Source: JAFGGG01 sp964638895 (GTDB taxonomy: Bacteria; Spirochaetota; Spirochaetia; SZUA-6; RPPD01). Taken from it: DNA of 64,000 nucleotides. The position numbers were made by a program, and so were the translations under genes. The notes under the pieces are model-generated. The model saw only the letters and a list, made by a program, of their open reading frames with translations. It ran no database searches and had not been told where the DNA came from. The DNA lies in contig CAZWYY010000007.1 of assembly GCA_964638895.1 (NCBI GenBank), positions 15,935 through 79,934 of the forward strand. The letters are read 5' to 3'. Shown one piece after another: positions 1-8,920 of the stretch (positions within the stretch are counted from its first letter, which is position 1; every line of letters starts with the position of its first letter).

Positions 1-1823
1 AGACCAGGGAGGGCGACATTCTGATCTTCCTTCCAGGGGAGCGGGCCATCAAAGACTGCACCAAGGCGTTGTCCATGCTGCCGGCGGCGGGCGACATGGA
101 GATCCTGCCGCTCTACGCCAGGCTTTCCAGCCAGGAGCAGGAGCGCATTTTTCTGGATTACCCCGGGAAACGCAAGGTGATCGTGTCCACCAATATCGCC
201 GAAACCAGCGTCACCATAGACGGCATCACCGCGGTGATAGATTCAGGACTGGTGAAGATCAATTACTACAATCCAAAAACCTTCACCTCCTCACTCATAG
301 AAACGGTTATCTCACGGGCCTCGGCCCAGCAGCGCAAGGGCAGGGCCGGGCGTACAAGGCCGGGGGTGTGCTACCGCCTGTATACCAAGAAGGACTATGA
401 GCACCGCGCCCTGTACACAACCGAGGAAATCTTTCGTACCGACCTCTCCGAGGTGGTTATGCGCATGGCCGAAATCGGCATACGGGATTTTGAAAATTTT
501 GAATTTTTATCACCGCCGGGTCGGGCCGGCATTATCAGCGCCATCGAGACCCTGTATCTGCTGGACGCCTTGAACCAGGATAGGGAGCTGACCTCTATTG
601 GGACCATGATGGCCCGGTTTCCCATGCTGCCGCGCCATTCCCGAATCATCGTGGAAGCCGTTTACAGTTACCCGAGCGTGCTGGAAGAAGTGCTGATCGC
701 GGCCGCGTTTCTGACGGTAAACACGCCCTTTCTTCTGCCGCCGGATGAGGAGCTTGAGGCGCGCAAGGCGCACCATTCCTTCAAACACCAGTACGGTGAC
801 TTTCTTTCCTATCTGGGGCTTTTTCGCATGTACGTGGGCAGCAGGAACAAGGAAAGGTTCTGCCAGGACTATTACTTGGACAAGAAGGTAATGGATGAAC
901 TCTGTAACGTGAAACAGCAGTTGGAAGAGATTGTGGGAGAGATAGGCGTCCCCATACAGAGCGGGAGCAGCATGGCCGATTACCTGACTTGTATCGCCCG
1001 GGGCCTGATTCAGTTTGTGTGTATGAGAAACAAGCAGGGGGCCTACCGCAGCCTGACCGCCGCCAATATCCAGATTCATCCGGGGTCGGTAATGTTTAAA
1101 GCCCGGCCCGAGTATATCGTGGCCGGCGAAATTATGAAAACATCAAGGATCTACGCCCGCTCGGTTTCTCCCCTGAAGCCCGAGTGGATTGCGCGCGTTT
1201 CCCCCACACTGCTCGCGGATCTCAAGGCCCGGGGCAGGGGCGGCCCGCCTAAACAGGCGGAGCGTGATTTCACCAATCAGCTAAAAATCGGCCAGGAAAC
1301 CTTCAAGATCATCACCCAGAAGGGCAAGAAGATCGTACTTCTTCCTTGGGAAAAGTTAAAGCCTATCCTGAAAAAACTCAATCCAAAATACCTTCCCGAC
1401 TATAAACGTTTGCGCGGGAAGATTTTATTTGAGAACTACGAAGTGCTTTCCGGCATGCGGTTGAACACCATCCTCAAGGCGGCCGGCCTGTTGCCTATGG
1501 AACACGGGTTGATTGAGGGTTGGCCTCTTCAAAAAAACTTCAATTTCCAGAAGCAGAGTAATGAATTGGGCAGGCACATTGACGACCTGCTGTGCCTGTG
1601 CCGGCGTAAAACGAAACACAGAAGGCTGGGATTTTTAACTCTGAACACCGATGGGCAGGGGATCTATTGGTTTTCGAGTGAGCCGGATTTTTTTAAGGCG
1701 CTTACGGAAAGCCTCTCCGCCCTGGAGAGTATCATAGACGAGCCCACGGCCATGATCCGGGGTGAGATCATGCATCAGATTAATCATACCTACCGCGAAC
1801 TCTCGCAGATCATCGGGCAGTAG
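1..1823 (+). CDS. hrpA: HrpA-type DEAH-box ATP-dependent RNA helicase, 3' part
   Basis: The gene is cut by the left edge: the frame is open from base 3, and GDILIFLPGERAIKD, typical of the start of the second RecA domain, is already being read there. The C-terminal helicase motifs are visible: VSTNIAETSVTIDG (motif V) and QRKGRAGRTRPG (motif VI with its arginine finger). An HA2/winged-helix region and an OB-fold-like region follow. The family unwinds RNA and, in E. coli, acts in mRNA processing and rescue of stalled ribosomes. The part after the OB fold is short compared with the roughly 1300-residue E. coli HrpA, so this is the compact bacterial form. The stop lies 2 nt from the convergent neighbour. 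The TTG at 69 is internal, not the start. The family is certain; the exact substrate is not. Confidence 0.93.
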   Translation, partial: TREGDILIFLPGERAIKDCTKALSMLPAAGDMEILPLYARLSSQEQERIFLDYPGKRKVIVSTNIAETSVTIDGITAVIDSGLVKINYYNPKTFTSSLIETVISRASAQQRKGRAGRTRPGVCYRLYTKKDYEHRALYTTEEIFRTDLSEVVMRMAEIGIRDFENFEFLSPPGRAGIISAIETLYLLDALNQDRELTSIGTMMARFPMLPRHSRIIVEAVYSYPSVLEEVLIAAAFLTVNTPFLLPPDEELEARKAHHSFKHQYGDFLSYLGLFRMYVGSRNKERFCQDYYLDKKVMDELCNVKQQLEEIVGEIGVPIQSGSSMADYLTCIARGLIQFVCMRNKQGAYRSLTAANIQIHPGSVMFKARPEYIVAGEIMKTSRIYARSVSPLKPEWIARVSPTLLADLKARGRGGPPKQAERDFTNQLKIGQETFKIITQKGKKIVLLPWEKLKPILKKLNPKYLPDYKRLRGKILFENYEVLSGMRLNTILKAAGLLPMEHGLIEGWPLQKNFNFQKQSNELGRHIDDLLCLCRRKTKHRRLGFLTLNTDGQGIYWFSSEPDFFKALTESLSALESIIDEPTAMIRGEIMHQINHTYRELSQIIGQ

Positions 1824-1825
1824 GC

Positions 1826-2437
1826 CTATCGTTTGTGGATGATCACCTCGTGTTTGCCCAGGGCCGAGGCCTTGACAAGTTTCCGTTTTTGCAACGATTC
1901 AAGAATGGAATGGGTTTCCTGGGGTGGGATTCCCAGGTGATCGGCGGCCCATTCGGCGAAAGAATCAGTATTGACGCGATATCCCTTGTAGGTCGACGTA
2001 CCCTGGGCCTCGGCATACTGGTATATGCCGGTGAGGATCTGGTTCTGTTTGTTGGTACTCATGATATTCTTGATGATCATATTGGTCTTGCGCAGCCGTT
2101 CGGCCAGCATCTTGATTATTTTACGCGCAAAATCGTTGTTTTTCTTGAGCATGGAATCGAACAGGTCCTCGTTCATACAAAGCAGTTTGGTGGGCACGGA
2201 GGTAACCGCGGTGGCCGAGCGGGGTTTGTCTTCTATGATACTCATCTCTCCGAAGATATCGCCTTTCTGTAAGACTATCAGGGTTTTGGTCGTTGAGGCC
2301 GATGTGCTTTTGCGGATCTCCACCGCGCCCTCTATTATAATATACATTTCATCACCCGTGTCGCCCTCGGTGAAGATGGTCCGGCCGGCCTTGAACTCCT
2401 TTACATATTTTGTATACATCAGTTTATCGATTTTCAT
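1826..2437 (-). CDS. Cyclic-nucleotide-binding (Crp/Fnr-superfamily) regulator
   Basis: A 203-residue protein. Residues about 10-125 form a cNMP-binding beta-roll whose phosphate-binding-cassette-like segment reads GDIFGEMSIIEDKPRSATA (the FGE...RSA pattern that holds the cyclic nucleotide phosphate). A long helix follows, then a C-terminal region of about 65 residues (SFAEWAADHLGIPPQE onward) that resembles a winged helix. It is therefore probably a cAMP/cGMP-responsive transcription regulator, though the HTH is divergent and the ligand cannot be read from sequence. ATG at 2437 is preceded by GGAGG, 12 nt upstream. It is convergent with the helicase gene and divergent from the SLBB gene. Confidence 0.85.
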   Translation of the reverse strand: MKIDKLMYTKYVKEFKAGRTIFTEGDTGDEMYIIIEGAVEIRKSTSASTTKTLIVLQKGDIFGEMSIIEDKPRSATAVTSVPTKLLCMNEDLFDSMLKKNNDFARKIIKMLAERLRKTNMIIKNIMSTNKQNQILTGIYQYAEAQGTSTYKGYRVNTDSFAEWAADHLGIPPQETHSILESLQKRKLVKASALGKHEVIIHKR

Positions 2438-2469
2438 GTACGCTTTTTACCTCCGTAGAGTACTGTGCT

Positions 2470-2498
2470 ATTATACCCGTTTGCAGTCTCCGAGTAAA
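2470..2498 (-). promoter_or_regulatory. Predicted sigma70-type promoter of the cNMP-binding regulator gene
   Basis: On the minus strand, TTTACT (2498-2493), 17 nt, then a perfect TATAAT (2475-2470). The 5' leader would be about 25-30 nt and includes GGAGG, so this is a conventional leadered promoter. Confidence 0.5.
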
Positions 2499-2582
2499 GG
2501 TTGCTTTACCATATGAAAAAATACAGATAGGGAAGAATTCTTCCGATAATATGAAAAATCCGGCGGAGTGGTTTTCTGACTC

Positions 2583-2609
2583 TTGACGGACTATATTGAA
2601 ATATATAAT
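2583..2609 (+). promoter_or_regulatory. Predicted promoter of the SLBB gene, apparently leaderless
   Basis: TTGACG (2583-2588), 15 nt, then a perfect TATAAT (2604-2609). Only 8 nt separate the -10 box from the ATG at 2618, and no Shine-Dalgarno sequence is present. Transcription would start within about 3 nt of the start codon. The 15-nt spacer is short, which lowers confidence. Confidence 0.45.
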
Positions 2610-2617
2610 ATGCGACC

Positions 2618-4129
2618 ATGATTAAGAGAGCCATACTGTCGATATTCGTTATTGTTATACTCTGTTCAGCGGTCTTCGGTCAGGAGGATGACCGAAAGCT
2701 GGGTTTCGGGCAGCAGTTTTCCATGAAAGAACTGCCCAAGGACCTGAATCCGCTGGACCTGTTCAACCCGATTGACTACCACTGCACACCGGGTGACCTG
2801 TACACACTGGAAATCATCGTGGACTTCCAGAGGCACTACAGTTATCCGTTAAACCTGGAAGAATCATATAAACTAAATGTCCCGTATATCGGTGTGATCG
2901 ACGTCAAGGGTATGACCTTCGCCGAGATGCGCCAGAAGGTTGTGAACGGCATCCGCTCCCGCGTTCCCCTACAGTATGTAGATATCGTACTGAAGATCCC
3001 GGCGCATTATGATATATTCGTTTATGGCGGGGTCAACCGGCCCGGGTTCATCAGCGTTATTCCCATAAACCGGGTGGCGGACGCCTTGGTTCTGGCCGGG
3101 GGCCTGAAAAAAGGAGCCAGTTTCCGTCAGGTCCAGTTGATCAGGGACGGTAAGGTAACCAAACTCGACCTGTCCGACTACGTGGTAAACGCCGACCTGT
3201 CGCAGAACCCCTACCTGAAACGGGGCGACAAGCTTTACGTCCCCTATGCGGAGATAATCGTGAATCTCAAGGGAGCCGTGAAATACACCGGTTTTTACGA
3301 ACTGGTGCCCGGAGAGACCCTCCAGGACCTGCTTGATTACGCCGGGGGTACGCTTCCCAATGCCCTTACCTCAAAAATCGAGGTTCTGGAGGTGGGCCAG
3401 GAGGGCAAGTACACCATAAAGACCGTAAGCATAGACCAGGCCAAGAACACGGCCATGCACAACGGAGACATGATTTCCATCCATTCCTCCTATGAAAGCA
3501 GCGAAATGATTATGGCGGAAGGCGCCCTGTTCGGCCTGCCTATAAAGGAAGGCGAACCCGTAAACCTGATGATAAAGCCCATTCTAGTGAACATCCCCTA
3601 CTTCCCGGGCATCACGGTGCTTACGCTGCTGGATAACCTGGGAGGACCAACGCCCTTTGCCAGGAGCAGTGAAAGCTACGTGATCCGCAAGGGAGAGGAT
3701 GAGAAGATCCCGGTTGACGTGGAAATACTCTGGAAGACCAGGGACGCAAGATACGACCTGACCTTGAAGCCCGGTGATCACCTTGTTATTCCCATTATGA
3801 TCCTCAAAGTATTTGTGGCCGGAGAGGTGCGCAGTCCCGGTGAAAAGAACTATATGTCGGGACTCACGGTTTCGGACTATTTATTGGCCGCAGGCGGTAT
3901 CGTGGAAACCGGCGATCCGCACGGGGTGTACCTGCTTTTCCGCGATGGGTCAATGCAGAAGGTGGAACTGACCCAGGAAGTGGGTCCGGGCGCGGTATTG
4001 TTTGTGGACAAGAACGGCTGGACAAAAACCGAAGATACCCTGACCAGGCTGGCGGTGATCGTGGGTTTTGCCACCAGTTTATTTATTCTGGCCGATCATG
4101 TCTATAGCGCTTACACCAAGCTGAGATAA
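2618..4129 (+). CDS. SLBB-domain polysaccharide export (Wza-like) envelope protein
   Basis: A 503-residue protein with an N-terminal signal peptide (hydrophobic residues 5-20, probable cleavage after VFG). A poly-export domain follows at about residues 45-125 (GDLYTLEIIVDFQ, then YIGVIDVKGMTFAEMRQKV). Several soluble-ligand-binding beta-grasp repeats come next, each marked by a GGVNRPGFISV- or GEVRSPGEKNYM-type strand followed by a DALVLAGG- or DYLLAAGG-type helix. A single C-terminal transmembrane helix lies at about 480-500. Wza/KpsD-type proteins form the outer part of capsule or exopolysaccharide export machines. No polymerase or Wzc-like kinase is adjacent, so the exported polymer is unknown. 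The start is set by the signal peptide; it has no Shine-Dalgarno sequence. Confidence 0.85.
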   Translation: MIKRAILSIFVIVILCSAVFGQEDDRKLGFGQQFSMKELPKDLNPLDLFNPIDYHCTPGDLYTLEIIVDFQRHYSYPLNLEESYKLNVPYIGVIDVKGMTFAEMRQKVVNGIRSRVPLQYVDIVLKIPAHYDIFVYGGVNRPGFISVIPINRVADALVLAGGLKKGASFRQVQLIRDGKVTKLDLSDYVVNADLSQNPYLKRGDKLYVPYAEIIVNLKGAVKYTGFYELVPGETLQDLLDYAGGTLPNALTSKIEVLEVGQEGKYTIKTVSIDQAKNTAMHNGDMISIHSSYESSEMIMAEGALFGLPIKEGEPVNLMIKPILVNIPYFPGITVLTLLDNLGGPTPFARSSESYVIRKGEDEKIPVDVEILWKTRDARYDLTLKPGDHLVIPIMILKVFVAGEVRSPGEKNYMSGLTVSDYLLAAGGIVETGDPHGVYLLFRDGSMQKVELTQEVGPGAVLFVDKNGWTKTEDTLTRLAVIVGFATSLFILADHVYSAYTKLR

Positions 4130-4138
4130 TCCTCTTTA

Positions 4139-5077
4139 TTACTCTCCGCCGCCTTGCCCTTTTAACATACCACGGATAATATTCATGATCGATGTGATGT
4201 CCGAAAGGTCCAGGGGCAAAATAAGCTGCGTGTTCTTGCGGGCCAGTTTCCGGAGCTCCGCGATGTAATTTTCCGCGATACGCAGGGTAACCGCGTCCTC
4301 GCCGCCCCTGTTTTTAATGGAAGCGGAGACCTTCTCGATCCCAAAGGCCGTGGCCTTGCAGATGGCCAGGATTTCCTTGGCCTTGCCCTCCGCTTCATTG
4401 ATCAGGCGTTCTTTTTCACCCTCACTGCGGTTGATCATGTCACTCATGTTTCCCAGGGATTTGTTTATCTGGGCCTGCATCTTGCCCTGGCTTTCGGCGA
4501 TCTTGGCGCGTTTGATGCGCTCGGATTCCATCTGTACTTCCATAACGTGGAGGATCTCTCTGGGCACCGTGATATTCTGGATCTCGTACCGGGTCACCTT
4601 CACGCCCCAGGGGTCCGAGGCCTCGTCCACGCTTTTTACCACCTGCGCGTTGATGTTGTTGCGTTCCTCAAAAGTGGTGTCCAGGTTCATCTTGCCGATG
4701 ACAGAGCGCATGGTGGTCTGCGCCAGCTGGATGGACCCCACCTGGAAATTTTCGATGCCGTAACTGGCATTGCGCGGGTCCACAACCTTGAAATACAATA
4801 TGCCGTTCACCTCCACCCGCACGTTGTCCTTGGTAATGCAGGGCTGGGCCGGAACGTCGATGGCGCGTTCCTTAAGGTTGTGGACGTACCTCACCTTCTC
4901 TATAAAGGGGACCAGGATATGGAACCCCGCGCCCAGGGTTTTAACGTATTTGCCCAAACGCTCGATTACCAGCGCGGTCTGGTTGGGTACGATACGCACG
5001 CTGCGCAGAAGCCCGATCAAAACGATCAACCCCAAAAATGAACTGATAAAAATACCTATTGCGTTTCCCAACATCAC
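4139..5077 (-). CDS. SPFH/band-7 paraslipin (stomatin-like), second copy
   Basis: A 312-residue protein. An N-terminal membrane segment (about residues 4-25) is followed by the SPFH/band-7 domain, recognisable from VPNQTALVIERLGKY, VEVNGILYFKVVDP and GVKVTRYEIQNITVP. A charged coiled coil (about 175-235, with EAEGKAKEI) and a hydrophobic C-terminal segment follow. The family forms oligomeric cages on the membrane in lipid-raft-like domains and is linked to membrane-protein quality control. The start codon overlaps the stop of the upstream paraslipin by 4 nt (ATGA), so the two are translationally coupled. Clearly paralogous to the preceding gene. Confidence 0.9.
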   Translation of the reverse strand: MMLGNAIGIFISSFLGLIVLIGLLRSVRIVPNQTALVIERLGKYVKTLGAGFHILVPFIEKVRYVHNLKERAIDVPAQPCITKDNVRVEVNGILYFKVVDPRNASYGIENFQVGSIQLAQTTMRSVIGKMNLDTTFEERNNINAQVVKSVDEASDPWGVKVTRYEIQNITVPREILHVMEVQMESERIKRAKIAESQGKMQAQINKSLGNMSDMINRSEGEKERLINEAEGKAKEILAICKATAFGIEKVSASIKNRGGEDAVTLRIAENYIAELRKLARKNTQLILPLDLSDITSIMNIIRGMLKGQGGGE

Positions 5078-6024
5078 GACACCTCCTTGGGTTGTACGGG
5101 CTTCTCCGGTGAGGCGCCCATGATTATGGAGCGCAGGAAGCTTTTTAGATTGGCCAGATCCGCCGGCAGAATGGAGGTTGTGGCGTTTTCTATAATGGTG
5201 CCGAACTCGGCAATAAACTGCTCCGCGATGCGCATGGAGACCGCGGTTTTGCCCTTGGGCAGCGTGGTGGCCTTGGCGATCTCGGCGATGCCTTCCGCGG
5301 TGGCCTCGGCCACCAGGGAAATAGCTCTGGCCCTGCCTTCGGATTGATTTATGCGCTTCTGCCGTTCGGCCTTGCTCGTGTTGATGGCCTCCTGCTTGTG
5401 CCCCAGGGAGATATTGATGACCGCCTCCTTTTCGCCCTCGCTTAGAAGGATCTCGGCGCGTTTTTCCCGTTCGGCCCGCACCTGTTTTTCCATGGCTTCC
5501 TGTACGGTGTGCGACGGGGTGATGTCCCGAATCTCATAACGGGTTACCTTGATGCCCCAGGGGTCCGAGGCCTCGTCCACGGCCTGCACGATGGAGCTGT
5601 TAAGCGTGTCCCGTTCTGAAAAACTACGGTCAAGCTCGATCTTGCCCATCTCCGAGCGCATGGTGGTCTGGGCCAGTTGGCTGGTGGCGAACCTGTAGTT
5701 TTCAATCCCGTAGCTGGCCTTTACCGCGTCCACAACCTTAAGGTAAAGGATGCCGTCCACCTCCACCTGCACATTGTCCTTGGTAATACAGAGCTGCGGC
5801 GCCACGTCTATGACCTGTTCCTTGAGTGTGTGCTTATAGGCTATGCGCTGCACCAGAGGGGCGATCACGTGAAAGCCGGCCTCCAGGGTCTTTTGGTATT
5901 TGCCGAACTGCTCCACAATAAAAGCGGATTTTTCCGGTACGATATAAATTATTTTGGAAAAAATCAGGGCGGCCACACCCAGGGAAAGCGCGGCGATCAG
6001 CGCCCCCAACAAGGTTTGTTCCAT
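5074..6024 (-). CDS. SPFH/band-7 paraslipin (stomatin-like), first copy
   Basis: A 316-residue membrane-anchored SPFH protein. One N-terminal hydrophobic helix (about 7-28) is followed by VPEKSAFIVEQFGKYQKTLEAG, VEVDGILYLKVVDA and GIKVTRYEIRDITP, then a long charged coiled coil (about 180-235). It is the same architecture as its downstream neighbour, from which it has diverged noticeably. It follows an NfeD-type gene in the same direction. NfeD and paraslipin commonly occur as a pair, with the NfeD OB domain thought to contact the SPFH partner. Having two paraslipins for one NfeD suggests a hetero-oligomer. Start ATG at 6024 has AAGGAG about 7 nt upstream. Confidence 0.9.
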   Translation of the reverse strand: MEQTLLGALIAALSLGVAALIFSKIIYIVPEKSAFIVEQFGKYQKTLEAGFHVIAPLVQRIAYKHTLKEQVIDVAPQLCITKDNVQVEVDGILYLKVVDAVKASYGIENYRFATSQLAQTTMRSEMGKIELDRSFSERDTLNSSIVQAVDEASDPWGIKVTRYEIRDITPSHTVQEAMEKQVRAEREKRAEILLSEGEKEAVINISLGHKQEAINTSKAERQKRINQSEGRARAISLVAEATAEGIAEIAKATTLPKGKTAVSMRIAEQFIAEFGTIIENATTSILPADLANLKSFLRSIIMGASPEKPVQPKEVS

Positions 6025-6088
6025 CTTGTACTCCTTTCCGGTTTTGTAATATCTACGCCGTGTCCGGCGGATGTATCTGCCTGCTTAT

Positions 6089-6139
6089 AAAAAAGCCACC
6101 CATTGGAAGCGATAGCGGAGGCTTTGCAGGTGGTTTTTT
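6089..6139. repeat. Interspersed terminator-like repeat, copy A
   Basis: Reads AAAAAAGCCACC, then the core TTGGAAGCGATAGCGGAGGC (6103-6122), then GGTGGTTTTTT. The AAAAAGCCACC and GGTGGTTTTT ends are complementary, so either strand can fold with a U-rich 3' side. It lies between nfeD and the first paraslipin gene and touches the nfeD stop codon. Matching copies lie at 8757, 22898, 28034 and 47490. Confidence 0.7.
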
Positions 6140-6590
6140 ATTCCCGTTTGGAAACGATAAGCGTCAGGTTTTCCTTTTTCATGATTTCCACCACGTCACC
6201 GGGATTGACGGGCTCGTCATAGGTAACCGCCTTCCAGGTGGTTCCCTGGAAGGTGACGCGGCCCGGATGGTTTTCCCTGATGGCCTCGGTCACAGTGGCC
6301 AGTTTGCCCCTGAACTCCTCTTCGTCGTCGGATTGGATTAACCGGCCGCGGAAGGTGCCGCGGAAGAAGCGCCGTAAAAAACCCAGTGATAAAAAACTGG
6401 TAACAAGCCAGATGATAATCTGCAGGGGAATCTGCGTATCCAGACCCGGGACAAGCCAGCATAAAAGTGAGGTGAGCAGCGCGCCGGCACCGAAGAAAAA
6501 AATCACAAAACCGGGCATCACAAACTCTAAGCCGATAAACAGCAGACCCAGAAAGAGCCAGATATACGGTGCCAATGAGAAAAAATCCAT
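6138..6590 (-). CDS. NfeD-family membrane protein with C-terminal OB fold
   Basis: A 150-residue protein. Three or four hydrophobic segments fill residues about 8-78 (LFLGLLFIGLEFVMPGF is typical of NfeD). A soluble OB-fold of about 65 residues follows (ATVTEAIRENHPGRVTFQG, ending VNPGDVVEIMKKENLTLIV). This is the short NfeD1b form without the ClpP-like protease. It is thought to act as partner or scaffold for SPFH proteins, and both paraslipins follow at once in the same direction. An in-frame GAGGAG sits directly against the ATG, too close to act as a normal ribosome-binding site. Confidence 0.87.
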   Translation of the reverse strand: MDFFSLAPYIWLFLGLLFIGLEFVMPGFVIFFFGAGALLTSLLCWLVPGLDTQIPLQIIIWLVTSFLSLGFLRRFFRGTFRGRLIQSDDEEEFRGKLATVTEAIRENHPGRVTFQGTTWKAVTYDEPVNPGDVVEIMKKENLTLIVSKRE

Positions 6591-6598
6591 CTCCTCAG

Positions 6599-6626
6599 AC
6601 TAATGCCTAACCATGCTCCTTGTCAA
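6599..6626 (-). promoter_or_regulatory. Possible promoter of the nfeD-paraslipin operon
   Basis: On the minus strand, a perfect TTGACA (6626-6621), 16 nt, then a weak ATTAGT (6604-6599). The distance from the -10 box to the ATG is 8 nt, matching the other leaderless-type promoters here. The poor -10 keeps confidence low. Confidence 0.35.
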
Positions 6627-6642
6627 TCGAAAATTGCAGGTG

Positions 6643-8490
6643 TTACAGCGCCAGCGTGGTCAGGCGATTGACCCGCTTGATAAACTCACTGGGGTTCTTC
6701 AGGGGCACGCCTTCCACCAACAGGGCCTGGTCCAAGAGCAGCCGCGCCACGTCTCCGAAAAGCGTTTCATCCTTAAGCTCCGCCAGCTTTTTTACAATCT
6801 CGTGCGTTGGGTTTATTTCCAGAATGGGTTTGAACTCCGGCGTGTCCTTCTGGCCCAGGGCTTTCATCAAATGCTGCATCTGCACCGTTGGGTCGTTTTC
6901 ATCGGCCACCACGCAGGATGGGGAGTCGCTCAGGCGCGAGCTGGCCTTTACGTCCTTGACCGCGTCCGCCAGTATCTTCTTTATTCGTTTTACCAGCGGC
7001 TCGATCTCTTTCTCGGATTTCTTGTCCTGTTCGGTTTTCAGGTCTTCGGCCGCGTCCTTCCTGTTGACCGCCTTCAGGTCGATTTCCTTGTACTTGCCGA
7101 TGGTGGGGATGACAAGCTCGTCGATTTCATCGTCCATGATGAGGACCTCTATCTCCTTGTCCTTATACATTTCCAGCAGGGGGGAGTTCCGCAGGTTCGC
7201 CTCGTTCCCGCCCGTAATGTAATAAACGGCCTTTTGATCGGGTTTCATGCGCAGCTTGTATTCCGCAAGGCTCGTATACCCGTCTTCCTTTGTTGATTTG
7301 AAGCGCATCAGATCCAGCAGGGTCTCCCTGTTGGCGAAGTCCTGATACAGGCCCTCTTTCAGCGGTTTGCGAAACTCCTCATAGAACTTGATATATTTTT
7401 CCTTATCCAGGCTGAGTTTGGCCAGCTCCCCGAGGATTTTCTTTACCGAGGCGGATTTGATATTCACCAGGACGCGGTTTTGCTGCAACATCTCCCGGCT
7501 TACATTCAGGGGTAGGTCGTCCGAATCGATAACGCCCCTGATAAAGCGCAGGTAGGGCGGCAGTAGTTCCTTTTCGTCGTCGGTGATGAACACGCGTTTA
7601 ACGTACAGCTTCACCCCCGGCTTGTAATCCGAATAAAACAGGTCGAACGGCGCCTTGGCCGGAACAAAAAACAGGGTCGTATACTGCAGGGCCCCCTCGG
7701 CCTGGGTGTGCAGGTAAAGCAGGGGGTCTTCGGTATCGTGGCTGATGGTTTTGTAGAACTCAATGTACTCCTTTTCCGTAAGCTCGGCCTTGGGGCGTTT
7801 CCAGAGGGCCGAGGCCGAGTTTATCTGCTCCTCCTTGACCTGTCCCTTGCCCTTTTCCTTTTCCTCCCGATAGTGGAGGTAGATGGGAAACGGAATATGA
7901 TTGGAGTACTTCTTTACGATGCTTTCGATCTCCCAGCGGTTGGCGTACTGCACTCCCTCGTCGTTCAGGTGCATGGTCACGGTGGTGCCGTTCCCGGGGC
8001 GCGTTCCCTCCTGAATATCGAACCCGCCCTTGCCGTCGCTGGTCCATTTATGGGCCGCATCCTGGCCCGCCTTGCGGCTTACCACCTCCACCTTGTCGGA
8101 GACCATGAAGATGGAATAGAAGCCCACGCCGAACTGGCCGATGAGGTTGGTGTCGATCTTGGCGGCGTCTTTGATGTTCTGTAAAAAGCTTTTGGTCCCC
8201 GAGTTGGCAATCGTCCCCAGGTTGACAACCAGGTCGTTTTCATCCATGCCTATGCCGCTGTCTCTTACGGTCATGGTTTTGCCTTCCTGATCGAATTCAA
8301 TGTCGATCCGGGGGGTAAAACTCATGTTCTTGAACGCCTCTTCGGTCAGGGTCAGGTACTTTAGCTTGTCCAGGGCGTCGGAGGCATTAGAGATCAGTTC
8401 TCTTAAGAATATTTCCTTGTGGGAATAAAGGGAATGGATAATCAGGTCCAAAAGCTGAGTTATCTCGGTTTTAAACTTGTGCTTTCCCAT
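6643..8490 (-). CDS. htpG: Hsp90-family chaperone HtpG
   Basis: A 615-residue protein colinear with bacterial HtpG. The N-terminal GHKL ATPase domain shows EIFLRELISNASDALDKL (Mg-binding Glu/Asn), DSGIGM and GQFGVGFYSIFMV. The middle domain contains PLNVSREMLQQNRVL, the region that supplies the catalytic arginine. The C-terminal dimerisation domain ends at TTLAL. It is a homodimeric ATP-dependent cytosolic chaperone that remodels client proteins. Start ATG has AAAAGGAGCG 9-10 nt upstream. The gene stands alone, and its upstream region is full of hairpins. Confidence 0.97.
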   Translation of the reverse strand: MGKHKFKTEITQLLDLIIHSLYSHKEIFLRELISNASDALDKLKYLTLTEEAFKNMSFTPRIDIEFDQEGKTMTVRDSGIGMDENDLVVNLGTIANSGTKSFLQNIKDAAKIDTNLIGQFGVGFYSIFMVSDKVEVVSRKAGQDAAHKWTSDGKGGFDIQEGTRPGNGTTVTMHLNDEGVQYANRWEIESIVKKYSNHIPFPIYLHYREEKEKGKGQVKEEQINSASALWKRPKAELTEKEYIEFYKTISHDTEDPLLYLHTQAEGALQYTTLFFVPAKAPFDLFYSDYKPGVKLYVKRVFITDDEKELLPPYLRFIRGVIDSDDLPLNVSREMLQQNRVLVNIKSASVKKILGELAKLSLDKEKYIKFYEEFRKPLKEGLYQDFANRETLLDLMRFKSTKEDGYTSLAEYKLRMKPDQKAVYYITGGNEANLRNSPLLEMYKDKEIEVLIMDDEIDELVIPTIGKYKEIDLKAVNRKDAAEDLKTEQDKKSEKEIEPLVKRIKKILADAVKDVKASSRLSDSPSCVVADENDPTVQMQHLMKALGQKDTPEFKPILEINPTHEIVKKLAELKDETLFGDVARLLLDQALLVEGVPLKNPSEFIKRVNRLTTLAL

Positions 8491-8756
8491 GGGTTGTACG
8501 CTCCTTTTTTCTCCTTTTTATGTGTTCATTAATATACAAAGTATATTTAAATTTGAAAAGTCCGTATTTCAGCAATTTTAAATTTATACCATGTCAGAAA
8601 CACATACCACAACCAAAGTTTGTGGTATGTGGGGGGGCGCCTTTCAGGCGCTGTGGGTGGGCTGGTCGGGAAGCTCCGCTTCCCTGCTCGCCCATGCAGC
8701 CAGGGGAAAAAGCCAACACCATTTAACCGTGCTTTCCAGTTAAAACCAAAGGTATC

Positions 8757-8786
8757 GTTACCGCTTCCAAGTGGTGGCTTTTTTCG
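8757..8786. repeat. Interspersed terminator-like repeat, copy B (partial, inverted)
   Basis: Reads GTTACCGCTTCCAAGTGGTG then GCTTTTTT, the inverted form of the core in copy A. The opposite end is reduced: AAAACCAAAG at 8743-8752 replaces the expected AAAAACCACCTGC arm. Confidence 0.5.
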
Positions 8787-8920
8787 TTGCGAGCCAACCA
8801 GAAAGGCTTTTTATTTTAGCCGTAGTTTAAGCACAGTGTGACGCGGTGCGGCCCGCGACGGCAAAGAAGTGGCGGCCCGGCCGGGATTGTGAGAGCATTG
8901 CCGCGCTACGACTCTATTAC

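Noticed and set aside
510..1079. Long minus-strand reading frame inside the helicase gene
   Set aside because: Mirror of the coding strand; composition is unlike a real protein, there is no ribosome-binding site, and the helicase frame has clear motifs.
4547..5041. Plus-strand reading frames across the paraslipin genes
   Set aside because: They lie opposite well-supported SPFH genes and show no family motif or start signal.
8620..8841. Short plus-strand frames in the gap before the dehydrogenase gene
   Set aside because: They cross the hairpins and the repeat copy, lack ribosome-binding sites and look like translated repeat sequence.
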